A DNA stretch of 13,274 bases from Planctomycetota bacterium. GTDB lineage: Bacteria > Planctomycetota > Phycisphaerae > WQYP01. Below the pieces are notes generated by a model, which saw only the letters and a program-made list of their open reading frames with translations, did not search any database and was not told the origin of the DNA. The stretch covers positions 1 through 13,274 of the forward strand of contig JAMDCX010000121.1 in assembly GCA_023489375.1 (NCBI GenBank), read 5' to 3'. Positions 5,178 to 13,150 of this stretch are shown one piece after another (position 1 is the stretch's first letter; the number at the start of each line of letters is the position of its first letter). The position numbers were made by a program, and so were the translations under genes.

Positions 5178-6351
5178 TATGGACAGTATAACCAATCCAT
5201 TTTCCCCCGGTGCTGGTTCGCCTCCACCGGAACTCGTTGGCCGTGACGATCTCATTGAGCAGGCCAATATTCTGTTAGAGAGAATAAGGCTGCGGCGGTC
5301 AGAAAAAAGCATGATCCTCACCGGCCTGCGCGGAGTTGGTAAGACTGTTTTGCTTAATGAAATAGAACGTATGGCCAGCAAGAAGGCCTATAGCACTATT
5401 TCAGTAGAATCTTATGAGGGCAAGACACTGGGGACGCTGCTTGCTCCGCAGCTGCGGCAGCTTCTTTTCGATCTGGACCGCGTTGCGGGAACAAGCGACA
5501 AAGTGAAGCGAGGTCTACGTGTACTGCGAAGCTTTATTGGAACCGTCAAGTTAAGCGTACCAAACATACCAATTGAATTGGATATTGATCCCGAGCGGGG
5601 CACAGCGGACAGCGGTGATTTAGAAGTCGATCTCCCCGCGCTGTTTCTCGCGGTGGCAGAAGCCGCTCAAGACCGGCATAGTGCCGTGGCGCTGTTTATT
5701 GATGAGATTCAATACCTCAACCGTAAGGAACTCGGATCACTGATAATGGCCTTGCATCGGATTCAACAACGGCAGTTGCCGTTTACAATGATCGGCGCGG
5801 GCTTACCAGTTTTACCGGGCCTGGCGGGCGAGTCAAAATCTTATGCGGAACGACTTTTAAGTTTTCCCATCGTCGGGGCCTTATCAGAATCCGATTCGGC
5901 CCGCGCCCTTGAGGAACCGGCCCGCGCCGCCGGTGTGTCATTCAATGCGGACGCTCTGAAAGAAGTTTTTCGGATTACCGAAGGGTATCCCTATTTTTTG
6001 CAGGAGTGGGGATATCAGATTTGGAAAATTGCCACATCCAGTCCGATTACGGCGCGCGTTGTTAAAGACGCCACGGCAATCGCCATCCCGCGTCTGGATG
6101 AGAATTTTTTCCGCGTTCGATTTAATCGATTAACGCCCCGCGAGAAGACCTTTCTTCGGGTGATGGCGGATTCAGGCCATGGCCCCGCGCGGACAAGCGA
6201 CATTGCCGACAAGCTCCAATTAAGAATCAACCAGCTCGGTCCGGTTCGGGCTAACCTGATAAAAAAGGGAATGATTTACAGTCCGGCCCATGGCGAACTG
6301 GCGTTTACGGTACCGCTGTTCGACGAATTTATGAAGCGGGCTGCGACATAG
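5170..6351 (+). CDS. AAA ATPase of the Orc1/Cdc6-like (AAA_16) type with C-terminal winged helix
   Basis: This 393-residue protein opens with NPFSPGAGSPPPELVGRDD (9-27), an N-terminal block of a widespread bacterial ATP-binding family annotated as AAA_16 or Orc1/Cdc6-like. Walker A is GLRGVGKT (52-59, Lys58), Walker B is ALFIDE (174-179), and TMIGAGLP (206-213) fits sensor 1. ITEGYPYFLQEWGYQIW (269-285) begins the lid, and 320-393 (LTPREKTFLRVMA, TSDIADKLQLRINQLGPVR) looks like a DNA-binding winged helix. It probably couples ATP hydrolysis to nucleic-acid or partner binding; the biological role is unknown. ATG 5179 is an equally good start, outside the inverted-repeat stem and with a weak GGGA before it. 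There is no partner gene on its strand; a mobile element lies upstream and a 404-base gap follows. A defence or plasmid-like origin is possible but unproven. Confidence 0.82.
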   Translation: MGCMDSITNPFSPGAGSPPPELVGRDDLIEQANILLERIRLRRSEKSMILTGLRGVGKTVLLNEIERMASKKAYSTISVESYEGKTLGTLLAPQLRQLLFDLDRVAGTSDKVKRGLRVLRSFIGTVKLSVPNIPIELDIDPERGTADSGDLEVDLPALFLAVAEAAQDRHSAVALFIDEIQYLNRKELGSLIMALHRIQQRQLPFTMIGAGLPVLPGLAGESKSYAERLLSFPIVGALSESDSARALEEPARAAGVSFNADALKEVFRITEGYPYFLQEWGYQIWKIATSSPITARVVKDATAIAIPRLDENFFRVRFNRLTPREKTFLRVMADSGHGPARTSDIADKLQLRINQLGPVRANLIKKGMIYSPAHGELAFTVPLFDEFMKRAAT

Positions 6352-6755
6352 CTACGCACAATGGGTTGCAAATGGGTTCAAAAAAACTGCCCGGAATAGT
6401 AACGGTCTATTATCAGTAACTTTTCACGTCTATGGGTTTGCCACATTCGAAACTACGGCGTGGCAAGTGCGCACCGGTAAACGAGTACGCAATTGAGCAA
6501 GTGCTCTGACACCCGGTGACGGGTGCGGGCCATATTTTTTGGCATCAAGCGGTCCTGCAATTCAAGCCCCGTATCCACTGGCAATGCTATACCAACGGCT
6601 CCATGTGGGGCAACGGCGGGCGATCCCAGGATATTTCTCTAATATGCAAACAAGTGGCGGACTGTGAGGCTTTTACCAAAAAACATGGCCGCACCCCCCG
6701 GTGACACCTGAAGTGTTTTTAAAAATCCTAGTTTTTTCATCAGGTCAGGTTGCAA
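6352..6755. other. 404-base gap between the converging ATPase and M29 genes
   Basis: It contains the 7-bp inverted repeat TTGCCAC (6438-6444) / GTGGCAA (6460-6466), GAGC/GCTC (6495-6506), a CACCCG stem with GTGA loop (6510-6525) and, near the far side, ACAC-loop-GTGT followed by five T (about 6705-6720), a weak candidate terminator for + strand transcripts. A 62-codon GTG-started frame (6516-6704) has no ribosome binding site, starts in a hairpin loop and matches no family I know; it may be a gene scrap. CCCGGTGAC occurs at both 6512 and 6697. No good terminator for the - strand operon is evident. Confidence 0.45.
6510..6540 (+). terminator. Stem-loop with distant T-run, weak terminator candidate
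   Basis: CACCCG (6510-6515) pairs with CGGGTG (6520-6525) around the tetraloop GTGA. Six T (6535-6540) follow after 9 bases, too far for an efficient intrinsic terminator. It lies 158 bases after the ATPase stop. Confidence 0.25.
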
Positions 6756-7880
6756 CTATGGATTAGGCCACTGGGCATTGACAAAGCGACCGGCTTCCAG
6801 AATGGTTTTGCCGTCAACTTCAATGCGGCAGCCCTGGGAGCGTAAATCACAGACCATATCCCAATGCAGACCGCTTTCATTTTTACCGCCGGTTTCCGGA
6901 TACGCCGCCCCCAGTGCGGCATGACAGGTCCCGCCGATTTTCTCATCAAAGAGCGTATTGCGGGTGTATTGTTGAATGGAAAAATTGGTGCCGATGGCAA
7001 ATTCACCCAGCGTGCGTCCACCGGCATCCTGATCCATCATGGCGGTAAGAAAATCCAACCCCTTTGAGGCACTGGCATCCACTACTTTGCCGTTTTTAAA
7101 TTTCAACACAATACCGTCACATTCCCGGCCATGATGCACCGCCGGAAAGCTGTAGCGGATCACGCCATTGACAGCATCTTCAATCGGCCCGGTAAACACT
7201 TCCCCATCCGGAAAATTTTCGTGTCCGCAGCAGTTAATCCACCGCCGCCCTTCCACCCCCAGACGTAAATCCGTATCCTGCGCTATAACGTGAACTTCTC
7301 GGGCGGAGTTGAGATAATCGGCCAGCCGCTGCTGTTTTTCACTGATTTGTTTCCAGGCCGCCACCGGATCATCCAGGTGCAATAAACCACCGTGGAAAAC
7401 GAAATCCTCATAATCCCGCAGAGACATTTCCGCATCTTGCGCACTGGCCTGCGTGGGATATTGCGTGCCAACCCACTTGAGCTTGCCGGCCGCAGCGCGT
7501 TCCAGAAAACGCTTGCTTATGGGCCGACGGGCCTGTGCGGTGATGGCCTGCTTTTTCGGGTCCACGTTGGTCATGGAACGGGTATTTTCCTGGGCCCACA
7601 GGCCAATGGATACATCCATATTTTCCACAATAAATCTGGAAATCGGGGAAACATATTCCAGTTGCGCCGCATTGGCTACACGATAAAAAGCCTCCTCCAT
7701 GGCATCGGAACTTATTGTGACAAAAGGATGTCCCCCCGCACGCAACACCTCTTCATAAATAGCCTCCATCAGGGGCAGGCCGACGCTTTCACCGGAAATC
7801 CGCACCAATTCGCCGGCTTTCACCGCCGCCGAATAACCCACGAGTACTTTCGCCAATTTATCCAAACGCTGATCACGCAT
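6756..7880 (-). CDS. M29-family metal-dependent aminopeptidase
   Basis: The 374-residue protein belongs to peptidase family M29 (thermophilic aminopeptidases such as AmpT and AmpS), cytosolic enzymes that remove N-terminal residues using two metal ions. All expected ligands are visible: Glu227 in NFPDGEVFTGP, Glu293 in LGEFAIGTN, His320 in GGTCHAALG, Tyr327, and His339 with Asp341 in HWDMV. The Glu-Glu spacing of 66 and His-Tyr spacing of 7 equal those I recall for the Thermus enzyme (Glu250, Glu316, His345, Tyr352, His376, Asp378). The N-terminal half (VKAGELVRISG, 20-30) is the usual substrate-binding domain. It is the last gene of the - strand cluster, 34 bases after alr, with a purine-rich AAGGG about 9 bases before the ATG. 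The protein looks complete. Confidence 0.92.
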   Translation of the reverse strand: MRDQRLDKLAKVLVGYSAAVKAGELVRISGESVGLPLMEAIYEEVLRAGGHPFVTISSDAMEEAFYRVANAAQLEYVSPISRFIVENMDVSIGLWAQENTRSMTNVDPKKQAITAQARRPISKRFLERAAAGKLKWVGTQYPTQASAQDAEMSLRDYEDFVFHGGLLHLDDPVAAWKQISEKQQRLADYLNSAREVHVIAQDTDLRLGVEGRRWINCCGHENFPDGEVFTGPIEDAVNGVIRYSFPAVHHGRECDGIVLKFKNGKVVDASASKGLDFLTAMMDQDAGGRTLGEFAIGTNFSIQQYTRNTLFDEKIGGTCHAALGAAYPETGGKNESGLHWDMVCDLRSQGCRIEVDGKTILEAGRFVNAQWPNP

Positions 7881-7914
7881 AATGATTTACCCTTTTTATA
7901 AACCCATCGCCACC

Positions 7915-9099
7915 TTACCGCATAAACCCGTCGTCCGCAATGTCGGAACAGGCCGGATCACTGATGATTTTGCGCTCCAGCCGCGACCCCAGCCTGGTGG
8001 CCAACTCATAACCAATGGTGTCACATTGCTGCGCCAGGTTATCCAGGCCAATGGGGGATGATGGATCATCGGATATCACCGTGACTATATCGCCCACCCC
8101 GGCCTGTGAATCCGTAATATCCACCACCATCTGATCCATGCTCACACGCCCGACCACCGGCAATCTCCCGGACCCCAGCATCACGAAGCCGCGGTTCGAC
8201 AGCATCCGTGGATAGCCGTCGGCGTAACCCACCGGCACAACACCCAGGCGACTGATGCGCGCGGTAACAAAAGTATGGCCATAGCCGACACCCACACCCA
8301 CAGCACACGTATGAATAGCCATGATCGGAGCGGTCAGCCGGGCAATCGGGGTAATGGAGGTAATTGGAGCCGCGAGAGAGGGCTGCAAACCATAAAGGGC
8401 AATACCAAGGCGCACCATATTGAGGGCATTGAAGCCATCATGCCAGGCGCCCCCGGAGTTATGGGCATGTAAAAGCAGTTGCGGATCACGTTGCCGCTCC
8501 GCCATGGTGGCATGCACAAAAGCGGCCAATTGAGCTTGATTGGCGCTATGGCCGGGCTGATCGGCATGGGAAAAGTGCATGAAAATTCCCTCCAGTCGAA
8601 CCGCTGACAAAGCCCGTACATGGTTAATCAGGGCGGGCAATTGTTCCAGCGCCACACCCTGACGCGTCAAACCGGTATCCACCTGTATATGTATCGGCAA
8701 CGGCACCTTGCCGCCACGGCGCAACCAATAGGAACTTAGATACGATGCGGATTGCTTATCCGTGACCGTCAACCGCATACGCCGCGATTGCAGAAGGGTG
8801 TCCAGTTGCGGTGACAAATCCGGGTATTCGGGAGCCATGACCACCGGTGCCAACACCAAAATGGGCAAAGAGGTTTCTAAAGCTGCTACCGCCACCGCTT
8901 CATCAATGGAATAAACACATAGCCAGGAAATTCCCGCGTTCGGTAATAATGGAGCAATCTGCTCCAGACCGTGGCCATAGGCATTGGCTTTCACGGTAGC
9001 GCCCAGCGCCACGTGCGGCGCCAGACGCGAACGAAAGGTCTGGATATTCGCCCGCAGCCGCGCGGCGTAGATTTCCAAGGTTCCATGTTGTTCAATCAT
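7915..9099 (-). CDS. alr: Alanine racemase
   Basis: This 394-residue PLP enzyme interconverts L- and D-alanine in the cytosol, supplying D-Ala for peptidoglycan. The PLP lysine is Lys37 in VKANAYGHG (36-44), in the N-terminal barrel. IQVDTGLTRQG (138-148) supplies Arg146, VGYGHTF (271-277) supplies the second catalytic base Tyr273, and GYADGYPR (291-298) and VSMDQM (319-324) are the C-terminal domain marks. Fold-type III alanine racemases are usually 360-390 residues, so it is full length with a slightly long acidic tail. The start ATG overlaps the stop of the upstream tsaC gene in the form ATGA, indicating translational coupling. It is the probable fifth gene of the - strand operon. Confidence 0.95.
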   Translation of the reverse strand: MIEQHGTLEIYAARLRANIQTFRSRLAPHVALGATVKANAYGHGLEQIAPLLPNAGISWLCVYSIDEAVAVAALETSLPILVLAPVVMAPEYPDLSPQLDTLLQSRRMRLTVTDKQSASYLSSYWLRRGGKVPLPIHIQVDTGLTRQGVALEQLPALINHVRALSAVRLEGIFMHFSHADQPGHSANQAQLAAFVHATMAERQRDPQLLLHAHNSGGAWHDGFNALNMVRLGIALYGLQPSLAAPITSITPIARLTAPIMAIHTCAVGVGVGYGHTFVTARISRLGVVPVGYADGYPRMLSNRGFVMLGSGRLPVVGRVSMDQMVVDITDSQAGVGDIVTVISDDPSSPIGLDNLAQQCDTIGYELATRLGSRLERKIISDPACSDIADDGFMR

Positions 9100-10121
9100 A
9101 GCGGTAATTCTTTCGTCGCGCGGCGTAACCGATCACCAATGGCCAGCCACAGACCATCCATGGCCTCCGGATATTGTATCAGCAACACGTCGCAGTGCCG
9201 GGTATCCAAATCGCGCAACGCGATATACAGTTCTCGGGCACACGCTGACGCTTCCGCGGGTAGAACTCTGGTTTCCGCACACGCCGGCAGCTGGGGCCAT
9301 TGTTCCCAGCACAACAATCCAACGCGCTGATTGCCCGCCTGCCGCAGATAACGCTGCAACCGGTCCAGTTTCGAAATGGAAAAGCGGTACGCCGGCGTCC
9401 GCGGGGCGTAATGGCTTTCCAGCTGACCGGGACTTTTTACCTCTTCCGGCACCGTTGTAACGCTCCGGCTGGACGGCCCATGGACGGCCGATGGAAAGCC
9501 GGCGGTCGCCAGACTCGCCGCCAGCATGTCCGGGGTCACGGCACCGGGTCGTAGAATCACCGGGATTGTACCGGTGAGATCCACAACGGTTGATTCCAGG
9601 CCGACCCGGCAAGGCCCGCCATCCAGGATCAGCGGAATTAAACCGGATAATTCAGCGGCCACATGCGCGGCGGTGGTGGGTGAAGTATACCCGGATCGGT
9701 TGGCACTGGGTGCGGCGATGGGCCGCCCGGATTCCCGCAGCAGTGCCAGCGCCACAGGATGTTGTGGGCAGCGAAGAGCCACAGTATTTTTCCCCGCGGA
9801 AACCATCGGACATATTCGGTCTTTACGTGGCAGCACCATGGTGAACGGCCCCGGCCAGAATTGCCGGGCCAGTGCCAGCGCCATGGGTGAAAAGGTGGTT
9901 ACGCATTGCTGTGCCGCCGCAATATCCGGAACATGAACAATCAGTGGATTATGAGCCGGACGTCCCTTGACCTGATAGATGCGCTCAATGGCTGAGATAT
10001 TGCCGGCATCGCCGCCCAGACCATACACCGTCTCGGTGGGGAACGCCACCAATTCGCCGGCGCGAATCAATTCTGCGGCCTGGCGCAGCGCGGAGACAGC
10101 GGGTTTAAGGCTGGTAAGCAC
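9096..10121 (-). CDS. tsaC: Threonylcarbamoyl-AMP synthase (TsaC/Sua5, long form)
   Basis: The enzyme makes L-threonylcarbamoyladenylate from Thr, bicarbonate and ATP, the first step of t6A formation at position 37 of ANN-decoding tRNAs. The YrdC domain is complete: AFPTETVYGLGGDA (26-39), KGRPAHNPLIVHVP (52-65), WPGPFTMVL (89-97), APSANRSG (137-144), GLESTVVDL (174-182) and ILRPGA (189-194). After SPGQLESHYAPRTP (230-243; the first part is usually SPGM) comes a C-terminal Sua5 domain, so this is the two-domain form of about 340 residues. The start codon is GTG at 10121 with a poor ribosome binding site, 57 bases after fabI. It overlaps alr by 4 bases. The partner genes tsaB, tsaD and tsaE are not in the window. 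Confidence 0.93.
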   Translation of the reverse strand: MLTSLKPAVSALRQAAELIRAGELVAFPTETVYGLGGDAGNISAIERIYQVKGRPAHNPLIVHVPDIAAAQQCVTTFSPMALALARQFWPGPFTMVLPRKDRICPMVSAGKNTVALRCPQHPVALALLRESGRPIAAPSANRSGYTSPTTAAHVAAELSGLIPLILDGGPCRVGLESTVVDLTGTIPVILRPGAVTPDMLAASLATAGFPSAVHGPSSRSVTTVPEEVKSPGQLESHYAPRTPAYRFSISKLDRLQRYLRQAGNQRVGLLCWEQWPQLPACAETRVLPAEASACARELYIALRDLDTRHCDVLLIQYPEAMDGLWLAIGDRLRRATKELPL

Positions 10122-10178
10122 GGCAAGAATTCTTACAATCGATCAGGTTTCCCGTGGTGCACCGTGCAGCGCGGAACC

Positions 10179-10964
10179 TTACCATCCGACAATGTTGTAA
10201 CCGCCATCCACATAGATGGTTTCACCGGTCACACCGGAGGCCAGATCGGAACACAGATACAGTGCCGTTTTCCCCACGTGCGTCGCCGCATTCTCCGCAT
10301 GCCACGGCAAAGGCGATTTTTCGGTGTAATGCAGCATCATTTTATCAATGTCGCCGATACCGCGCGCGGCCATGGTTTTAACGGCTCCGGCGCTGATGGC
10401 ATTAACACGAATATGTTTTTCCGCACGCCCCATTTCAGCCGCCAGATAACGCACCGTGCATTCCAGGGCCGCCTTGGCCACCGCCATGACGTTATACATG
10501 GGAATAAACTTTTCCGCGCCAAAGTAGCTCATGGTGATGATGGACCCGTTGGGATTCATCAGATTCTGGGCTTCGCGCGCCAAAGCCAGCAGAGAATAGG
10601 CGCTGATGTCCAGGGCGGTTTTCCAGGCTTCGCGCGAGGTTTGCAGAAACGGGCTGTGCAGGGCATCCGCCGGCGCAAACGCCAGGGAATGCACCAGAAT
10701 ATCAAAAGTACCGAAGGCTTCGCCGGCCCGCTGAAAAGCAGAGGTGATGTCCGCATCTTTGCTGACATCGCAGGGCGCCAGAAATTTTGGATTAAATGGT
10801 TCCACCGCTTTGACTACACGTCGCTCAATTTTTTCGCCCGGTAAATAGGAAAAGCCCAGCTCACAGCCGGCCTTATGCAATTCCTCCGCAATATGCCAGC
10901 CGATGGAATACTCATTCAGCACGCCGAAGACAAAGGCTTTTTTCCCGGTCAACATACCCATCAT
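10179..10964 (-). CDS. fabI: Enoyl-[acyl-carrier-protein] reductase, FabI type
   Basis: FabI reduces trans-2-enoyl-ACP with NAD(P)H, the last step of each fatty-acid elongation round. From the chosen start it has 261 residues, the usual length. Seen are the cofactor loop GVLNEYSIGW (14-23), CDVSKDADI (65-73), HSLAFAPAD (92-100), and the active site SYFGAEKFIPMYNVMAVAK with Tyr147, Tyr157 and Lys164, one off the E. coli numbering (146, 156, 163). The C-terminal NAISAGAVKTMAA and VDGGYNIVGW are typical. Ala95 stands where E. coli has Gly93, a difference also found in other FabI proteins. GAGGT before the paired ATGs at 10964 and 10961 fixes the start; the frame runs further upstream into rpe but that part is not FabI. 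Third gene of the cluster, 43 bases after rpe. Confidence 0.94.
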   Translation of the reverse strand: MMGMLTGKKAFVFGVLNEYSIGWHIAEELHKAGCELGFSYLPGEKIERRVVKAVEPFNPKFLAPCDVSKDADITSAFQRAGEAFGTFDILVHSLAFAPADALHSPFLQTSREAWKTALDISAYSLLALAREAQNLMNPNGSIITMSYFGAEKFIPMYNVMAVAKAALECTVRYLAAEMGRAEKHIRVNAISAGAVKTMAARGIGDIDKMMLHYTEKSPLPWHAENAATHVGKTALYLCSDLASGVTGETIYVDGGYNIVGW

Positions 10965-11007
10965 GAATACCTCATTTACAAATTCCAGAGCCTGTTTTGC
11001 ACACCCA

Positions 11008-11697
11008 TTATCGCGGATAATCGCCGCGCAGCAATTGTATCGTCGCAGAGCGCTGCGAGGCGCGAAACACCGCGGCTCCGGCAATAAGCACATCGGCTCC
11101 GGCCTCCAGAGCATCGTGTGCGGTTCGGATACCGATGCCGCCGTCAATTCCCAGCCGCTGCGACGGTTTTAATTCATTGCGCAGCGTTCGCACTTTATTG
11201 AGCACTTCCGGCATAAAGCTCTGACCGGTAAAACCCGGATGTACGCTCATCACCAGTACCACATCCACCTGATTCAGCACGCCGTCTATTGCTGTGGACG
11301 GCGTTTCCGGATTGATGGCAATGCCGGCGGTGGCGCCGAGATCATGAATGCGCTTAATTAAATCCACCGCGCCAAACCGGGCTAGACCCGGGGCTTCAAT
11401 ATGAAACGTAACATGCCCGGCGCCCGCTTCAATAAACGGCGCCACATAATCCTGGGGATCTGTAATCATCAGATGCACATCCTGCATCAGACGGCTGGAG
11501 CGGGCCAGTGCCAATACAATGTCCGGCCCCATGGTCAGGTTGGGAACAAAGTGACCATCCATGACATCTATGTGCAGCAGATCGGCGCCGGCTTTTTCCA
11601 CATCCGCAACTTCTTCGGCCAGGCGGCCGAAATCAGAAGCCAATATGGATGGGGCCACCAGCGGCAGATGCGGCGGACGCAAAAATATATTGTTCAT
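11008..11697 (-). CDS. rpe: Ribulose-phosphate 3-epimerase
   Basis: Rpe interconverts ribulose 5-phosphate and xylulose 5-phosphate in the pentose phosphate and Calvin pathways. The 229-residue TIM barrel shows APSILASDFGRL (15-26), LHIDVMDGHFVPN (41-53) with catalytic Asp44, DVHLMI (73-78), HVTFHIEA (95-102), INPETP (128-133), VHPGFTGQSF (152-161) and GIDGGI (183-188) with catalytic Asp185. The ATG at 11697 gives normal family length; GGAG sits very close to it and AAGGGG somewhat far. The frame is open a further 56 codons to ATG 11865, which overlaps the pgk stop as ATGA; that stretch is Gly/Ser-rich, unlike Rpe, and contains a strong hairpin, so it is more likely spacer, but a coupled long form cannot be excluded. 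Second gene of the cluster. Confidence 0.92.
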   Translation of the reverse strand: MNNIFLRPPHLPLVAPSILASDFGRLAEEVADVEKAGADLLHIDVMDGHFVPNLTMGPDIVLALARSSRLMQDVHLMITDPQDYVAPFIEAGAGHVTFHIEAPGLARFGAVDLIKRIHDLGATAGIAINPETPSTAIDGVLNQVDVVLVMSVHPGFTGQSFMPEVLNKVRTLRNELKPSQRLGIDGGIGIRTAHDALEAGADVLIAGAAVFRASQRSATIQLLRGDYPR

Positions 11698-11753
11698 TCT
11701 CCAGGCATCCCCTTGTTGGCAACCACGGCCATCGCGGTCGGAACAATTAGATT

Positions 11754-11784
11754 CCGGCGGCTCTCCGGAGGTATTCGCCGCCGG
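11754..11784 (-). promoter_or_regulatory. GC-rich stem-loop between pgk and rpe
   Basis: CCGGCGGC (11754-11761) and GCCGCCGG (11777-11784) are perfect 8-bp arms around a 15-base loop that itself contains the palindrome CTCCGGAG. It lies in the 164-base stretch between the pgk stop and the preferred rpe start. In the transcript it could act as a processing or stability element. No T-run follows on the - strand, so it is not a standard terminator. Confidence 0.4.
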
Positions 11785-11861
11785 TAACAGGCCGGATTGC
11801 AAGCTTCCGCTCTCCAATGGTGCCGCTGAGACACCTCCGACACCATTGACTCCAGTTTGAA

Positions 11862-13052
11862 TCATACCGTGTCCAGAATATCAATGCACGGAAATCCACG
11901 GCCTTCCAGAAATTCCAGGCTCGCCCCGCCGCCCGTGGAAACGTGCGTTACTTTCGCGGCCAGACCAAACTGCTCTATAGCCGCCGCCGAATCACCGCCG
12001 CCGATGATGGTCGTAGCGTGGTGTCCGGTAATTTCCGCCAAACTTTCCGCCACAGCCCGCGTCCCGGCCTGAAATGGTTTTTTCTCAAAAACTCCCATGG
12101 GGCCATTCCATACCACGGTGCGGGCACTGCGAATTCGACGCTGGTAATCCGCGATGGTAGCAGGGCCAATATCCAACCCCTGTTGGTCATCGGGAATATT
12201 CCCCGCTACTACCGTTGTAATAGCGGTATCAGAAATTTCCGCGGCCACGACCGTATCAGTTGGAAGCACTAATTTTCCTTCCCCCTTGGCCAGCAGATCA
12301 GCTGCTAATTTCACCTTGTCCCGCTCCGCAAGCGACTGGCCGATGGACTTGCCCTGAGCCAGGAAAAACGTATACGCCATCGCGCCGCCGATCAAAATGC
12401 TGTCCGCTTTGCGCAACAGATTTTCAATGACCGCGATTTTATCGGAAACTTTCGCCCCGCCCAAAATAGCCACGAATGGCCGGTTCGGATGGTCCAGGGC
12501 CTCTCCCAGAAATTTCAGTTCTTTTTCAATGAGGAATCCAATCACTCTTCGCCCCGGCCCTAAAATTTCTGCCACTCCATACGTGGAAGCATGTTGCCGA
12601 TGGGCGGTACCGAAGGCGTCATTGCAGTAAACATCGCCCAGCTTTGCCAGTTGTGCCGCAAATGCGGGATCATTTTTTTCCTCGCCCTTATGAAAGCGGG
12701 TGTTTTCCAGAACCAGCACCGCGCCATCCGCCATCTGCGCAACGAGGGCTTCTGTGGCCGGCCCCACGCAATCCGGAGCGAGCTGGACGTTTTGTTTCAG
12801 CAACCGGCCCAGATGCTCGGCGGCTGGTTTAAGGGAAAATTTCGCTTCCGGCCCGGATTTGGGCCGGCCCAGGTGACTCATAAGAATCGCTTTCCCGCCG
12901 CGTTCGATTATGCTCCGTATCGTCGGCAAGGCCGAAACAATCCGCCGGTCATCGGTTATGTGGCCGGAGGAATCCAGGGGCACGTTAAAATCTACACGCA
13001 TCAGAACACGTTTACCTTTGACGTCCAACTGTGCAATCGTTTTTTTGGCCAT
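11862..13052 (-). CDS. pgk: Phosphoglycerate kinase
   Basis: Pgk transfers phosphate from 1,3-bisphosphoglycerate to ADP in glycolysis and runs in reverse in gluconeogenesis. The 396-residue protein is full length. Signature blocks are [13 protein letters not shown] (18-30), MSHLGRP (58-64), [14 protein letters not shown] (115-128), [14 protein letters not shown] (144-157), GGAKVSDKI (198-206), the hinge and nucleotide region NGPMGVFE (316-323), GGGDSAAA (351-358) and [13 protein letters not shown] (372-384). The ATG at 13052 is preceded by GGTGA at 13056-13060 (read on the minus strand), a suitable ribosome binding site. It is the first gene of the - strand cluster, with a sigma70-like promoter about 65 bases upstream, so it probably leads a transcript that continues into rpe, fabI, tsaC, alr and the M29 peptidase gene. 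Confidence 0.96.
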   Translation of the reverse strand: MAKKTIAQLDVKGKRVLMRVDFNVPLDSSGHITDDRRIVSALPTIRSIIERGGKAILMSHLGRPKSGPEAKFSLKPAAEHLGRLLKQNVQLAPDCVGPATEALVAQMADGAVLVLENTRFHKGEEKNDPAFAAQLAKLGDVYCNDAFGTAHRQHASTYGVAEILGPGRRVIGFLIEKELKFLGEALDHPNRPFVAILGGAKVSDKIAVIENLLRKADSILIGGAMAYTFFLAQGKSIGQSLAERDKVKLAADLLAKGEGKLVLPTDTVVAAEISDTAITTVVAGNIPDDQQGLDIGPATIADYQRRIRSARTVVWNGPMGVFEKKPFQAGTRAVAESLAEITGHHATTIIGGGDSAAAIEQFGLAAKVTHVSTGGGASLEFLEGRGFPCIDILDTV

Positions 13053-13086
13053 ATTTCACCAGCATCCAACATCCAATATCCATCCG

Positions 13087-13103
13087 CCACCGCCCGGCGG
13101 TGG
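13087..13103 (-). promoter_or_regulatory. Hairpin in the pgk 5' leader
   Basis: CCACCGCC-C-GGCGGTGG is a perfect inverted repeat that can fold as a 7-bp stem with a 3-base loop. It falls between the proposed promoter and the pgk ribosome binding site, so it would be at or near the 5' end of the mRNA, where such stems often stabilise transcripts. Confidence 0.4.
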
Positions 13104-13117
13104 GGAAGCAGGTCACT

Positions 13118-13147
13118 ATGCTAGGGAAAACCCCCCTGACCGGTCAA
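13118..13147 (-). promoter_or_regulatory. Sigma70-like promoter for the pgk operon, with repeated half-sites
   Basis: On the - strand TTGACC (13142-13147) and TAGCAT (13118-13123) are separated by 18 bases, matching 5 of 6 and 4 of 6 consensus positions. Transcription would start near 13111, about 58 bases before pgk. The -35 box lies within the palindrome TGACCGGTCA (13137-13146), and another GGTCA lies at 13111-13115 near the predicted start, so a regulator could bind both ends of the promoter. Confidence 0.45.
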
Positions 13148-13150
13148 GCG

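Noticed and set aside
6516..6704. 62-codon frame as a real gene
   Set aside because: GTG start lies in a hairpin loop without a ribosome binding site and the product is not recognised; kept only as a possible scrap.
9096..9099. Frameshift between tsaC and alr
   Set aside because: Both proteins are complete with normal ends; the 4-base ATGA overlap is ordinary translational coupling.
9123..9135. IS66-like end GTAACCGATCACC
   Set aside because: Only a partial match (10 of 13) and it lies within the conserved tsaC coding sequence, so it is chance similarity.
10680..10690. FabI Ala95 (Gly93 in E. coli) as a resistance mutation
   Set aside because: Alanine is the natural residue at this place in other FabI proteins, so no inference about inhibitors is justified.
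10965..11147. Longer N-terminus of FabI overlapping rpe
   Set aside because: The added residues do not look like FabI, while GAGGT precedes the ATG pair at 10964/10961 and gives the normal family length.
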